Origin: Mesostigma viride
Taxonomy: Eukaryota > Streptophyta > Mesostigmatophyceae > Mesostigmatales > Mesostigmataceae
Assembly: GCA_009746045.1 (NCBI GenBank)
Contig: RPFO01002086.1
Location: 18,193 to 82,192 of the forward strand
Length of the DNA: 64,000 bases
Direction: 5' to 3'
Shown one piece after another: positions 19,218-30,397 of this stretch. Each line of letters starts with the position of its first letter. The first letter of the stretch is position 1. Under the pieces are notes generated by a model, which saw only the letters and a program-made list of their open reading frames with translations, made no database searches and had not been told where the DNA came from. The position numbers were made by a program, and so were the translations under genes.

Positions 19218-21347
19218 TGACAGAGCCTACCCCTCCGGCTGAGAGCCCGCTGCCGTCCCTGCCCCTACCGGACCCTGAGCTGTATTTCGAGGCCCTTCCG
19301 GGCCGCTGGGTGTCGCGATCATGTTACCGGGGTGGCGTTGTGCAGCCGGCCCTTCAGGCCCAACATGCGAGCTTAGTCAGGGCGGCCCTCTTCGGGGTCA
19401 CGTGGTATGGTCCTTCCCCTAATGAGCCGCACCAGCTTGTCCTGCACGGGTTCGACGATGCCGGACACTGTTTGTTGGGGTGTGGTTCTCGCTGTCCCGC
19501 CTTGGAACAGATAGATGCGGTTCTCCGGTGCTGCCGTGTGTTCTCCTACCTCTCTACCCCTGTGGGCCGTACCTGCCTACGGGAGGTGTTTCCTTGGCTT
19601 CCGGCTGAGGGTGATGCTGAGGTAGATGAGAACCCCTGCGACCTTTTACGGGCCGTAGAATTCATGGAGATAGCTGATCAGGCGGCGGGACTAGCGGTTG
19701 ATGGTCCTGCCCCTTCGGGCGCCCCACCGAGGTACATTATACTCCAGATTATTCTGCCTCGAGCGCTGCGTCCGCCTCCTCGGCGTCTGTTCCTCCCTCT
19801 CCGGTCCCGTCGTCCCCTCGGTCGACCCGGGGTGTTGCAGTGGAGCCTACCCCTTCGGGTTTGCCTGATCCTCTTTCGGCGACGGTCTCGGCTATGCAGG
19901 CTCAGATCCAGTCCCTGACCACGGCGTTTGGGGCCTTCCTGGCGGCCCAGGCGCAGGTCCCGGCTACGCCAGCTGGATCCGCGCCTCCTACCCCTTCTGT
20001 TGCCCCGGCGACTACGGCTTCGCCCGCGCCCCCGCTGGCGCCCGCGGTCGCTGTGGTTCCGGCGGCTGCTGCGACTCCTGCTGCCTCTGCGCCTGTGACC
20101 GCTGTACCTGCGCCTACGCGCGAGTCCCCTGCCCCTGTGACCGCGCCCGCTGTCGCTGCTTCCGAGCCTCCACCAGCTCAGTCGCAGCCGTCGCGGGGCT
20201 TCTTTGGCGACACTAGCGGACTGCCCAGGCTTTGGGAGGGTGGTCCCCCGCAGAGGATCCCGGTTCCTGACTGGAGCCTGGATGGTAGTCAATCTTATGC
20301 AGGACTCCTGTCCTACGGGCCCCATTTTTAACATGTGGCCTGAGGGTGCACCGGCCACCGGGACCGGCGCGCCAGCTTCGGTGGCGGGTCCGTCACGGCC
20401 CCCTCTGGCTTCGGGTCCGGCGCGACCGTCTGCTGTACCAGTGTCACCTGCGTCGGTGTCGGCTCCTGCCCCTGCTTCGGCCCCTGCCCCTCCGGCCTCT
20501 CTGTCCTTGGCTGCGGTTGTTCGGTCCACCGGTCAGGATCCTCGCGCTACCCGCGCTTCCGACTCCCTCCGGGAGTTGTCCCAGGGTGATCGGGACAGGG
20601 CTCCTTCTGTGGTGCATGCGACGCCGGAGTCGCGCGACACGCCCGTGCCTGGATGTGGTATGTCCGCGCTCGCCTGCCGCCAGTGTGACCTGCCGCGCGT
20701 CTCCGCCGAGCTTGCCGTCTCGCCCATGTCCTACGGGTTTTCCCAGGTGTGTCGGGCGCCTCGGGATCGTGGTCTACCCATTGAGACTGATCGGCCTCCT
20801 TTCGACATGGTTATCTTAGCTGATCCTGTGTTCCAGGGTGAGATCCTGGTTCGGCGCGTTCTGTATCGCTGGGCTAGGCGCCACAACGACTTGGACACCT
20901 ACGGTGGCTTCCAGTGGGCTTATCCTCCGCCTCTGGGCATTATGGCTTCGGATGCCCTTACGGTAGAGTTTCCTTCGGTGCCGGGTGTTACGTACACCAC
21001 GGTCCTCCAGCCCATCCTCGAGTGGGATGCCCGGCGTCCGGCGCCCCTACCGGGCCAGGGTTTAGACTCCCGCGGCCACCCTCCTCCTGCGGGCCCTCTG
21101 TTTGATCGCGGTAGAGCCTTTCCTTCGCCTCTTTGCCTGTGGCTTCCTGGACTGGGCCCGTGGCCAGGTCGTTCTTACTCAGCATAGGTATTACTGGGCC
21201 TTTCTGGGCCTTTTTCCTGACGGCGTGTGGGCCGATGTTTTCCTCACCGTAGATAGGCATGACAATGTTGAGGATGTGGCCCATTACCAGGCCTACCTGG
21301 ATGTCCTGCTGGCCTCCCGTGGTACCTACCAGACGGATGGCCATTAG
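19217..21347 (+). pseudogene. Accessory 3' ORF of the chromovirus, unknown function
   Basis: Sense-strand coding between the chromodomain and the 3' LTR, starting at ATG 19217. An N-terminal globular part (about 170 residues, Cys- and Trp-containing) is followed by a Pro/Ala/Ser-rich middle. The C-terminal part has aromatic and charged patches (for example YGGFQWAYPPPLGIM and HRYYWAFLGLFPDGVW) and ends at TAG 21345-21347. Three frame changes (about 19700, 20300, 21090) break it. Base composition is clearly more GC-rich than gag-pol. No transmembrane segment, fusion peptide or known domain is seen, so it is not obviously env-like. It may be a captured cellular gene. Confidence 0.55.
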
Positions 21348-21707
21348 ATAGAGGGCCTTAGGCCCGACCTGAGGGTGTTGTCCCTCCGGTATGTAGAGTC
21401 GCCTTCATATTCTGGCCAGTTGGTTGGCTGTTCTTGGTCCTTGGCGCTGATGTGTTTACTCTGTGTGTCCTGCCCAGTGCCGTCCCCCCCGGCCAGGACT
21501 CCGTTCCAGGCAGTTAGGGGAACCTCCCACCAGGCTTGGTGCTGGCTAACCCTACACCACCCGGCGTGGTGGTGGAGACCGTGTGAACTATTGGTGCTTT
21601 GTATCTGGGATGGTCTATCGATTGTGTTGGTGTGTGTTGGGTGCATTAGGTTTTTCCTACCCCTTCGTTTCCTCCCTGTGCGTAGGGAGAGGGCTCCCTA
21701 CCTTTGT

Positions 21708-21717
21708 GGGGGGGAGG
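21708..21717 (+). promoter_or_regulatory. Polypurine tract
   Basis: GGGGGGGAGG ends directly at the start of the 3' LTR, the expected place for the plus-strand primer. Confidence 0.8.
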
Positions 21718-22291
21718 TGTTACGTCGCGTAACAATTCGTTGTAGTTACGGACGTAAATTAGGTCCTTTGCCTCGGTTGTCCCTAGGTTTACGTTTAGGC
21801 TCCTACCGGGACATTATTGTCCTCGTAACAGTACTGTGGTACATTGGGTGCCGTTGGGCGCCGCGCCGCGTACTTTACTAGTGGTCCTGATCCTGGGGTA
21901 GAATGTAGTGGACCAGCGTGCATCAGTAGATTTAGTGGACCAGCGTGCACCTGTAGGCGAGGGCCATGTCGGCCCGAGCGTGTTGGACCGTTGGTGATCA
22001 TTTATGCGCGTTCTACCCCTTTGTGTGTGTACTCGGCGTGTGTTAAGTGAATTGACACATTTAGGCTTGGGTCACGGCAGTGTAGTTGTGTTTCCTTCCT
22101 CTATTCCTGGAGTAAACGGGTTTTGGTAAATGGTTGTATGGCGTATTATAGCAACACTTACGTTAATGCATTGAGATCAGCTCCGTCACGTTCGTCTTTC
22201 GCCAGAGGGTTAAGTAGAGGAGGCCTGACCAGTTTAGGTAGTATCAGGCCCATTAGAGGTAGAGGTGGAGGTAGATATCCGCGGCGTAACA
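21718..22291 (+). repeat. 3' LTR of the chromovirus
   Basis: 574 bp, matching 11653-12225 apart from one substitution and one extra T by eye. The TGCCG target duplicate follows. Confidence 0.93.
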
Positions 22292-22296
22292 TGCCG

Positions 22297-23074
22297 CCAT
22301 CCATATTGTCATCAGGGCGTTGTGAGTTTAACGTTTGCTTTGTCGCTCATATTTCGCTTTGCCTTCGGCTTAGGCGAGCTCGCCTTGTCATCTCCAAAGA
22401 GTATGCAATGCCGCACAAGAAGACCGACATTTATTACTGCGCCAACTATTGTCCTCAAGATTGCCAGCATCTCCAAAGATCACCAAAGCCGCAACCAGAT
22501 CGAGTGCGGCGCTGTGCCCTTCGCATGCGATGCTCTGCTCTTCTACAGCCGTTGGGCTCGGAGCATTAGGGTTAATGTCGTCGCTAATAGCAGGCTTCGG
22601 GTCACCTTTCGCGGGGGTAACCCGTTGTAGCCATTCCTGAAAAAGCTAGTCGGTGTCCCTCATGGCTGACGACTCCCGAGCACCTGCCACCTTCCCGCGA
22701 ATGTTGCACGTCTGGCACTTAGCCGCCCCCGCCCACCTCCGGTGGCTTGCGCCACCTTTACCCCAGTCAACCCGTCGCCCCTCGGGTTGGGGACAACGCC
22801 TCCGTCCACCATCCGACGGCCCCAATCCCTCGCGTCGCGTCTATGCGATTGGGGCCGAAGGCCGTTTGTTTCCCGTAGTTTGCTTGTTTTGTATTGGTTG
22901 TTTATGTGTAGTATTTTGTAGTATTTTGGACGGACGACCCGAGCCGCTAACTTAGCGGGTTTATCGCGGCCGTTGGATCCATCATCGGACGCTCCACATT
23001 GTCGGAGGCTAACGTTTTAACTTTTTTCATTTTGCCTTCGTATATCATGGGCTTGCTTCGCGCCAACGCACGCT
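22297..23074. other. Sequence 3' of the chromovirus, no gene called
   Basis: Short frames exist (for example one ending at 22630) but none has a recognisable domain. A hairpin with 10-bp arms GGCCCCAATC / GATTGGGGCC lies at 22818-22827 and 22847-22856. Confidence 0.35.
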
Positions 23075-23148
23075 GTTCACCACAAGTTCACAAAGAGTTC
23101 ACCAGGAGTTCACGGACAGTTCACCATGGGTTTTTTCCTCCTGTTCAC
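23075..23148. repeat. Cluster of six GTTCAC hexamers (left of the inverted repeat)
   Basis: GTTCAC at 23075, 23086, 23097, 23108, 23119 and 23143; the first five are exactly 11 bases apart. Two more (23862 and, inverted, 23891) lie just outside the left arm. A 19-bp block AGTTCACAAAGAGTTCACC (23085-23103) recurs at 38686-38704. Confidence 0.8.
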
Positions 23149-23192
23149 CTTTGCCCGGACTTTCAGACTTTTTTTTTGCAAACTTATAGCCC

Positions 23193-23790
23193 GAGGCGGG
23201 GCCCGAGATTAATTAAGAGGTACCTTGAAATTAAATAAGGGACATGCCTCTATCCAAATATATTTTTGGACGCCAGTTTCGATTGGCGTTAACTTGTAGT
23301 AGTGGACGGCAAGTCGACAACAGGTCAAGCCGTTTAATTCCTTTCGACTTTTACATTTTCTCGTCCTTATCAAAAAAAGGATCATTTTTATACCCGACTT
23401 CTCCGTTAAATCTCATCGACCGGGTTTCGAAACAATCCACGAACGCCGTAGATGCAGATCCAACGGAGAAAAAAACGTCACGACCGACGCGGCGCCAAAT
23501 AGGTAGTCGCCTAGGTTCCTAGCTTTTCTGCGAGCCATTTTCGTGCCGCGTCGTGTACCCGTGAGATGTACCCGTGAGATGCAAAATCCGCTTGCCAGAC
23601 CGGGATTCCGGGAACTCCGTCCAATACCGTCGTGCAGTACCACCAGTGCACTACCAATCTATCAATCGTACAATACTACGACTTAACGCCAACAGAAACT
23701 CGCCTCCAAAACTATATATTCATAGATGCACGCCTCTTATTTAATTTCAAGGTACCTCTTATTTAATCTCAGCCCCCGCAGGCCGCAGAC
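23193..23790. mobile_element. Small element with 70-bp imperfect terminal inverted repeats
   Basis: The block GAGGTACCTTGAAATTAAATA (23217-23237) and its surroundings (about 23193-23265) recur inverted at about 23715-23790. The match covers the GAGATTAAWTAAGAGG start and a later ATATAT end. The 450-bp interior has no coding frame, so this looks like a non-autonomous foldback or MITE-like element. Target duplications were not identified. Confidence 0.5.
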
Positions 23791-23946
23791 TTGTCTTCTC
23801 CCGGTCAGGGCTAAGTTTTGCAAAAAACCAAAGTCCTAAGTCGAAACCATTTTTTCCGCCTGTTCACCAACCTCGGACTTTGGGGAGATTGTGAACGAGT
23901 TTTTGTAAAGAGTTTTTGTAAACATCAGTCACTGATTTCTTCAGAC

Positions 23947-24045
23947 GATGCGCAAGGCTGGGATGCGCAAGGCTGGGAATGCGCAAGGCTGGGCGCGGCG
24001 CAGCGTGCGCAAGGCTGGCGTGCGCAAGGCTGGGGAGTGCGCGGG
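23947..24045. repeat. Tandem GCGCAAGGCTGG repeats inside the left arm
   Basis: Five or six copies of a 12-15-bp unit GCGCAAGGCTGG with variable spacers; the same cluster is inverted at about 38470-38570. Confidence 0.8.
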
Positions 24046-25834
24046 CGTAACAACGTTAAGGCAGGCCAGGCGCAGGCACGTAAAAACACGGGCGACGGGC
24101 CATGGGCCACGGGCCACGCGTCGGCCGTCGGCCCAGCCATTCCTGCATTTTAGGAACGTTGCCGGGCACAAAATTCAAATTCTGGTGCGGCATGGCTGCG
24201 GCAGCTACCTGGCCCGGGCTGGCCGACGTTGGCATGGACGACTGTCAAGAAAGAGTTCATCTCGCTTGGGTAAGCTGCGGTTGTTTCGTCTGGGCGCTCT
24301 TCCCATTTTATTGCTAACGGGTCGCTTTACTTACCCAACGTTTCCATCCAGGGCAGAAATGCCAGCGACTTTTCAGTCGGCCACTTCCATTTTTTACCCA
24401 CTTCGAGTCGTAACGTCATCCAAGGAATACTTTACCCTCTGTATTCCGGCCTGTCTCCTTCTATTTCGCAGGAACCCTTCGCTTCTGGTTGGCGTTCCTG
24501 CACTGCAGGCAGGCTGCAGTCTCTACCGCTGCATTTTTTTGTAAGTACTTCGGTTGGGAAGTTCGTCTAACGTTTTTCCATCGACTGTCCTGCTTCCAAG
24601 CCAGGCCGCGTCTCTACACTGTGTTTCCGTCAGCAACGGGATGGAGGTCCGGTTTTTCATGATCGGCAACCGTTTTGGTCACGTCATTTTCAGCAACACG
24701 CAACTGCCTCTGCGCTTTGTCGTCCTTCCGTCGGTTCGGGAAAGCTTCTTACGTCTTTCCATTACATCATTACCGTCCAGGTAGTTTCTTACCATTTGCT
24801 TTCGGTCGGCAACGGGTCGGGAGCATATACAGTGGGTCATTATCCGCAATGCAGCTTCCCCCCTGTTTTCCCCACAGGCTCTCCCTGTATTTCCTTGGGG
24901 AACATCTTTGGATTAGCTCCCGTGCATCAAACGTGCATCAAGAACACATTTTTTAGGGAGACTTTGGCTGTTCGTGGGATGGGAAGCACTACTGTGCCCA
25001 TGTTTTCCACTGCTTGATCTTGACTGCATACCCCACGCACCTGTCACCCACCTGACTTTTGCTAGTAGTTGCTGGATTTTTTCTTATAGCAGGTGCTGCG
25101 TGCTGGTGATTGACATTACGGTCGCCATTGCTTGCCAGTAATTCAAAGTTGCTTGAAATGGTCAGCATCACGGCCAAGTCTACGTTCAGATCCTGCTTGG
25201 AATTTGTGGCGGGCGTTTTCTGTATTGGATGAACGCCAGTTTTTGTGACAGTGTGATTGTGTATAGGAACAAGTTTGAAGCAACAGCACACGTAGCATAT
25301 TCATACTCATATACATGCGCTTAATGTGAACGATGTAGCCTAGGGCGAAGAGCGTTGGTTTACACGACGACGTATTCAAAGTATAACTTCTGTAAACAAG
25401 TATCCATCTGCGTGTTTTAATTCATTTTGGCAGCCATGCATGTGCACAAGAGTACCAATTAATTATTCCTACACTAGGGGTCGATGTATTTAGCATTCAC
25501 TTTGGCATTTACTGCGGCAATGCCATTACTCCGTGGCTCCCCAATGGGACATGTACTGTGTCTTGTTGTGTTGACAGCGTGTAATAAGTGTTGCAACGAA
25601 CTAGGCAAGGGCTAATGGACTAAACTGTGAGGGGCAGCACATTGATTTTCCGCCGCATCGAAGCCAAGAATCATTTAGCACTCGCAGTTAGGTATCGCCA
25701 TGATGCAGAGAAATTGTTGTGGCCTGACCACTTGAGGCAGTGAGACAAGGTTGGATGCCCTCCCAATCAGTGTATAGGGGTTGAAGGTTGTTTTATTGCC
25801 ACCCATGTGACGCAATATACGTGTGCTTGATGAG

Positions 25835-26006
25835 TGGATGGATGGATGGATGGATGGATGGATGGATGGATGGATGGATGGATGGATGGATGGATGGATG
25901 GATGGATGGATGGATGGATGGATGGATGGATGGATGGATGGATGGATGGATGGATGGATGGATGGATGGATGCATGCATGCATGCATGCATGCATGCATG
26001 CATGGA
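25835..26006. repeat. GGAT/TGCA tetranucleotide microsatellite (left arm)
   Basis: About 135 bases of (GGAT)n followed by about 35 bases of (TGCA)n. Open frames across it in all readings are artefacts of the repeat. Confidence 0.95.
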
Positions 26007-26714
26007 TGCATGGATGATTGGCTAACAAAGTGAGTGGTTGCGTGTCGTGCGCATGGGCATGTGAGTCCTCCTTGCCTCCCCATGAAACTAAGGGTTGAGA
26101 AAGCAGGTTTGGGCTCGGCGGCTACCATATTGTAGTGACATGCACACACGGGCTGTTGGGAGCCACGGGGAAGAGAATATGAGAAATCGGGTTAGCTTCG
26201 ATTGCCAATTTGTAGCCATCCACTAAGCTGCTGTTTAGAATGGTAGGTGCTTTTACACACTTTATACAGACGTCCACTTAAGCTAAATTTGGACTAATTG
26301 AGCTCTGAGACATCATGGTGGTGCCGGTCTACACGATCATTTCTAGCTTTTCTCATTCTGTCATTTTTTGTTGGATGCCATATCAATATTGTGTAGACAC
26401 CTCACTTATGTTATGATTTGGCCATTATGGATTCAAGAAACACCTGCCATGATCCTCCATTTGGCAACACTCACGCCATGGTGAACACCATTTTATTTTT
26501 TATTGCTTGATGACATTGGTTGAGATCACCTAGTAAGACAGTTGATGTTGTGGGCGGGGGTGGGCAAGGATCTGGCACTCAGACATGTCTTTGGCCGGTG
26601 GGGTTACATGGGTGGCAAGAGGCAGATGCCTGTTTGGGCAAACCAATGTTGGTGCAGTTAATAGTAATTATATTGACTGGTTTTTCACTCCCTCTCTCCT
26701 CTTTGGACTGCCAT

Positions 26715-26955
26715 GCAGAGCAAGAAGCGGTGGCAGAAGATTGTCAAGGCGCACACGCCCGACCCTGTGGGCAAGCCCCCTCCCCCCAAGCGGTGGAGGC
26801 GTTTTGATGAGTAGTGTAGTTAGGATTTTCTAGATAGCTTAGAGTTAGGATAGTTCGTTCACGCGGCTCCCTCCACCCCATCCATCATGGAATATGTGCT
26901 ACATGATCTCCCCACGGAGGCATGTTATAATTTAATTTACTTTAATTTAATATTG
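26715..26955 (+). mobile_element. 3' end of a LINE (family B), copy 1
   Basis: A short ORF2 C-terminus (KRW...IVKAHTPDPVGKP...RFDE, stop 26811-26813) is analogous to the C-terminus of the family A LINE. A 3' UTR then ends CTCCCCACGGAG and a TTTAATTTAAT tail. A second copy is at 28305-28525. The 5' part is missing. Confidence 0.65.
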
Positions 26956-27569
26956 ACTGGTTATGTTGGTTTGCATAGACTACTCAAGTTTTGTTCCTTG
27001 TTGTGCGAGATCTCCCTTCCATTCATTCCATATCGACTTGCCATGCCTCCAGGTTGTCGAGGCCGGCAATGCATCTAGTGTAGGTTTGTATAGGTTACAA
27101 TAAGACTTTTTCATGCAAGGGTACGTTTATGGATTCATGTCTATTAATTAATGAATGATTTTATGGATTTATGGGAGCATTAATTAACTGAATCATGAAT
27201 TTGCACGCAACTTTGTCACGTGAGCATGTATCCAAACAATGATTAATCATTTATCATCTGCCATAAGTCTGAATTTATTAAACAATTAATTAACAACATA
27301 TATCTCCGTTGGGAGCTTATGTAACACATAGCCCTGAGTGGGGGCATATGGGTTTTAATACATCCTTAGCTACCACTTGCAGGTGGGGGGGGTGTAATCA
27401 GTCATAATGCTGTGCTCTTATTCTTTGCACACTGGTTTTCATGCACCCACGGTTGATGCCACCCTTTTTGCGTCTTCTGACCGAAACTGCATGTAAATGA
27501 TCCAATTACAAATGGACTTGCGGATCAAGGCACTGGCCATAATTAATTACCTGTTAAAACCTGTTTAAT
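26956..27569. other. AT-rich LINE-tail debris
   Basis: AATTAATT-rich sequence with a reverse LINE-type tail motif (CTCCGTTGGGAG at 27306-27317 followed by ATGTAACACATAGCCCTGAG). No coding sequence. Confidence 0.4.
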
Positions 27570-28262
27570 GACCTGTTCAAGGTCCTCGTCCTTCCTGTTC
27601 TCACGTATGGCGCCCAGACGTGGACCCTCACCGCCGACCTGGCCCGCAAGCTGGACGGCGCGGTCACCAGCATGCTGCGTTCCATTTTCAGAGTAGGATA
27701 TGCTGCTCATGTCCGCAATGAGGACCTGTACCAGGGCATGCCCTATATCACCAGCACCATTAAGCAACGCCGCCTGCAGCTTGTAGGGCACCTAGCTCGC
27801 ACCAACCAGGTAGACACCTCACGTGGCCCCCCCGCAGGACTGCGACCAGCCCAGCCTGGCCGGCACCTCCTGACGTGGGCAGGGCCTAGTGATGTTAGAC
27901 GCCGCAAGGCCCGCACCTTCAAGGAACAGCTAGTAGAGGACGTGGGGGGCCTCGGCCTCTCCGTGATTTGGAAGAAGATGATGGACAAGGCCAAGTGGGC
28001 CCAGGTCATAGAGGACAATGAGCCCCCCCCAGTGGGGAAGCGCCCGCGTGTGCAATCCCGCGGGAGGCACGCCAGATAGCTCCCCCTCGGGCAGCGTGCG
28101 GCTGCCTAGATAGATGTTGTAGTTAGAATGCTGTTAGATAGATGTAGTATGTCGCCAATGTAGATAGATTAGACCGGTAGGAATGTTTGCACCCATCCAT
28201 CCATCCATCGGGGTTAATGCTCCGTGACTCCCCAACGGGAGCACGAGTCTAATTAATTAATT
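27570..28262 (+). mobile_element. 5'-truncated LINE-A copy (ORF2 C-terminus and tail)
   Basis: From 27570 the sequence matches the last 170 codons of the LINE-A ORF2 (FKVLVLPVLTYGA-TWTL onwards; stop 28077-28079) and the 3' UTR. The UTR includes the GCTCCGT...ACGGGAGC hairpin (28219-28242) and a TTAATTAATTAA tail. Abrupt 5' truncation is typical of target-primed reverse transcription. Confidence 0.85.
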
Positions 28263-28304
28263 AATTAATAATTAATTACTTCATTAAATTTACTCACCAT
28301 AGCT

Positions 28305-28525
28305 TGCATAGTCAAGGCTGAAACGCCCGACCCTGTGGGCAAACCACCTCCCCCCAAGCGGAGGAGGCGTTTTGATGAGTAGGGTAGTTAGGACTTTTCT
28401 AGACTAGATAGATTAGAGTTAGGTTAGTTCGATTACGCGGCTCCTTCCACCCCACCCATCCATCAAGGAATATGTGCTACATGATCTCCCAACGGAGGCA
28501 TGTTATAATTTAATAGCTTGCATTG
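28305..28525 (+). mobile_element. 3' end of a LINE (family B), copy 2
   Basis: Same C-terminal coding (stop 28380-28382) and 3' UTR as 26715-26955, with CTCCCAACGGAG near its end. Confidence 0.65.
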
Positions 28526-28636
28526 ATCAAATTGAGTTGGCCACAGATTTAGTGTGCACAAGGGTCCACCTATTAAAAAAAAATCATATATTCTATATCT
28601 ATTTTGCCCTATCATAATTTAATTTGATTTTGCCCT

Positions 28637-28731
28637 AATTAATTAATTAATTAGACTCGTGCTCCCGTTGGGGAGTCACGGAGCATTAACCCCGATGAAT
28701 GGATGGATGGGCGCACACATTCCTACCGGTC
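28637..28731 (-). mobile_element. LINE-A 3' tail fragment, inverted
   Basis: Reverse complement of the last 95 bases of LINE-A, from its TTAATTAA tail through the GGAGC hairpin (28661-28684) to ACCGGTAGGAAT. It abuts the 5' end of the full-length LINE-A. Confidence 0.75.
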
Positions 28732-28980
28732 GGGAGATGCTATTCCCCGGTCGGGAGATGCTATTCCCCATCCATCACGGTTTACGGTGTGGCGAGCTAT
28801 GGCTGCCGAGAATGCTCATAACTTTTACATCCGGGCATGAAATTCGGTCGGGTAAATTGCAGTAGAAGCGTCTTTTGATGACGAACACGATGATATAATT
28901 TTCAGCCGCCATCGCCCAAGATTTAGCGCAATATCATAAAACGCAGCGCAGGCAGGGATCGTATTTTCCGGAAAGTAGCC

Positions 28981-30323
28981 ATGGCGGAATCACCTTCAGC
29001 CGCCTCCCACTCCCCCGCCGATGGGGGGGATTCAGCGCCTCATACCATCACGCAACTAGTCGACGCTGTGGACACCATTGCGACCCAGCCATCGTCTGCT
29101 GATGCCGCCATTAACGTTTCGTCTAAGCGGCATTGCTCCGGCCCCGTCGACGAGATGGACCGAGCCAGATCCCTCCGCCAGCGGCTCCTGTTTCCAGCGA
29201 GGTTTCCCGTGAGACCGACCCCCTTGACGACGACGACGACGACGCCATCGCCGACGCTACGTTTGACCCAGCGGACTTCCTGCCTGGCGGGACTGTCGCC
29301 GAGCACCGGTTCTTTTCGCTTACCGCCGAGCAGGCGCAGGCTATCCTGCTCCTCCTGCACGCCAAAGGCCATGAGCTACACTTTCCCAGCACGTCTAGCG
29401 AGACTTCGGTGGACGACGTTCACCATCTGGAGCTGCCACAGCTTCGTCTTACTGTTTTTCTGAGCTACGCGAAGGCCCCTTGCCTCCGGGCACTTTTTGC
29501 CGCTTTCGAGGATGCCGATGGCACCGCCAATACCCCCATTGCTTCCCCGGACGCAACCCTGCGCCAGCTCAACCAGAAAGTCGACGACATGGCCGCTCAA
29601 CTCGGCGCCCTATCCACTGCTATCCGCCAAGACACTGCTGAGCTCCAATCGAGCATTGCCGAGGTCAAGGCCGCCATGACTACCCCGCCCCAGCAAGCCG
29701 CCCCTGCACCCACCAGCTACGCTAACATGGTGAAACAGACCGACATTGCCAACCTGATGGAGGATGCCGCACGCAGGGGGGCTGCAGCCCACAAGACTGC
29801 TGTGGAGGAGGACCAGCGGTCACGCAGTATAGTGGTTCGATATTTCCAGGTCGCGCCACAGCCAGAAACGGACCTGATGCTAGCGCAACGCCTGTACCAG
29901 AACCTCATCGTGGGCCGGCTGCAGCTGGGCAACGAGCGCATCCGCATCGAGTCGGCAGCTTGGATGGCGGGCCAGCCTGGCCCCATCCGGGTGACCTTCG
30001 CGAATGTGGCCAGCAAGGTGAAGGTACTCCAGGCCCGCAAGCTCCTAGGCGGGAAGAACGCGCCGAGCCTCGACGACCTCCTCTCACCGGCCCAGCTAGT
30101 CATCAAGAATGGTCTGCTGGGCAGCGACGTGGCGATCAAGGCCAAGCAGGAGCTCAAGAAGGTCTACGTCCGCCTCGTCCACGACACCCCCGTGCTATTC
30201 ATCAACGGCCAGCGCACGGAGGCGCAGGCTCCTAACAAGCGGCACAAGTCGGGCCGTACCAGGCCCGCCCCAGCTGCGTCATCATCGTCTACGCACGTCC
30301 CGGGTATGGATGCCGCCCGGTAA
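28981..30323 (+). CDS. LINE-A ORF1 (RNA-binding protein; one frameshift)
   Basis: The probable start is ATG 28981 (MAESPSAASHSPADGG), about 250 bases into the element. The main frame is offset by one base from about 29140 (a CCCC run) and runs to TAA 30321-30323. Visible parts: an acidic/Pro-rich N-terminus, a coiled coil (LRQLNQKVDDMAAQLGAL onwards) and an RRM-like segment (RSIVVRYFQVAPQPETD ... PIRVTFANVASKVKVLQARKLL) matching the L1 ORF1p pattern. A basic tail follows. In L1 elements this protein trimerises and coats the RNA. Without the frame step only a 396-codon frame from a non-ATG start would remain. Confidence 0.75.
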
Positions 30324-30397
30324 GGGCACACCCTCGCGGCCTCGCGGTACAATAGGCTTTGGGCACAGCCTTTATAAACAAGCCCCTTTCCATCCTC

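Larger units (their letters stand above)
11653..22291 (+). mobile_element. Ty3/gypsy chromovirus (LTR retrotransposon), structurally complete
   Basis: A 10.64 kb element with LTRs of 573 and 574 bp that begin TGTTACG and end CGTAACA. It is flanked by a 5-bp target duplication TGCCG (11648-11652 and 22292-22296). By eye the LTRs differ by one substitution (C 11933 / T 21998) and one T indel, so the insertion is recent. The order is leader ORF, gag with zinc knuckle, protease, RT, RNase H, integrase, chromodomain, then an extra ORF before the polypurine tract. The integrase-last order and chromodomain place it among chromoviruses. gag, pol and the 3' ORF are all broken by several one-base frameshifts, so this copy as sequenced is not coding-competent. 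Confidence 0.93.
23910..26322. repeat. Left arm of a large inverted repeat
   Basis: About 2.4 kb whose reverse complement forms 35973-38604. Matching landmarks include GAGTTTTTGTAAACATCAG (outer end), a GCGCAAGGCTGGG tandem cluster, non-coding AT-rich sequence, a WGGA/TGCA microsatellite and CATCATGGTGGT (inner end). Differences seen are a 7-bp indel near 24709, a few substitutions and microsatellite length. Frames within the arm are the same on both copies but have no recognised domain, so I call none of them. Confidence 0.9.

Noticed and set aside
19678-20529. 283-codon minus-strand frame rich in Arg and Gly
   Set aside because: Shadow of the GC-rich sense accessory ORF of the chromovirus.
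22265-22630. 121-codon frame spanning the 3' LTR end
   Set aside because: Starts inside the LTR; no domain and no support for a host gene at this site.
23941-24171. Frames repeating ALRTPALR or PCARQPCA
   Set aside because: Tandem GCGCAAGGCTGG repeats read in several frames.
25788-26149. Long frames of repeating IHPS / WMDG / MHAC residues on both strands
   Set aside because: They are translations of tetranucleotide microsatellites, open in several frames and on both strands.
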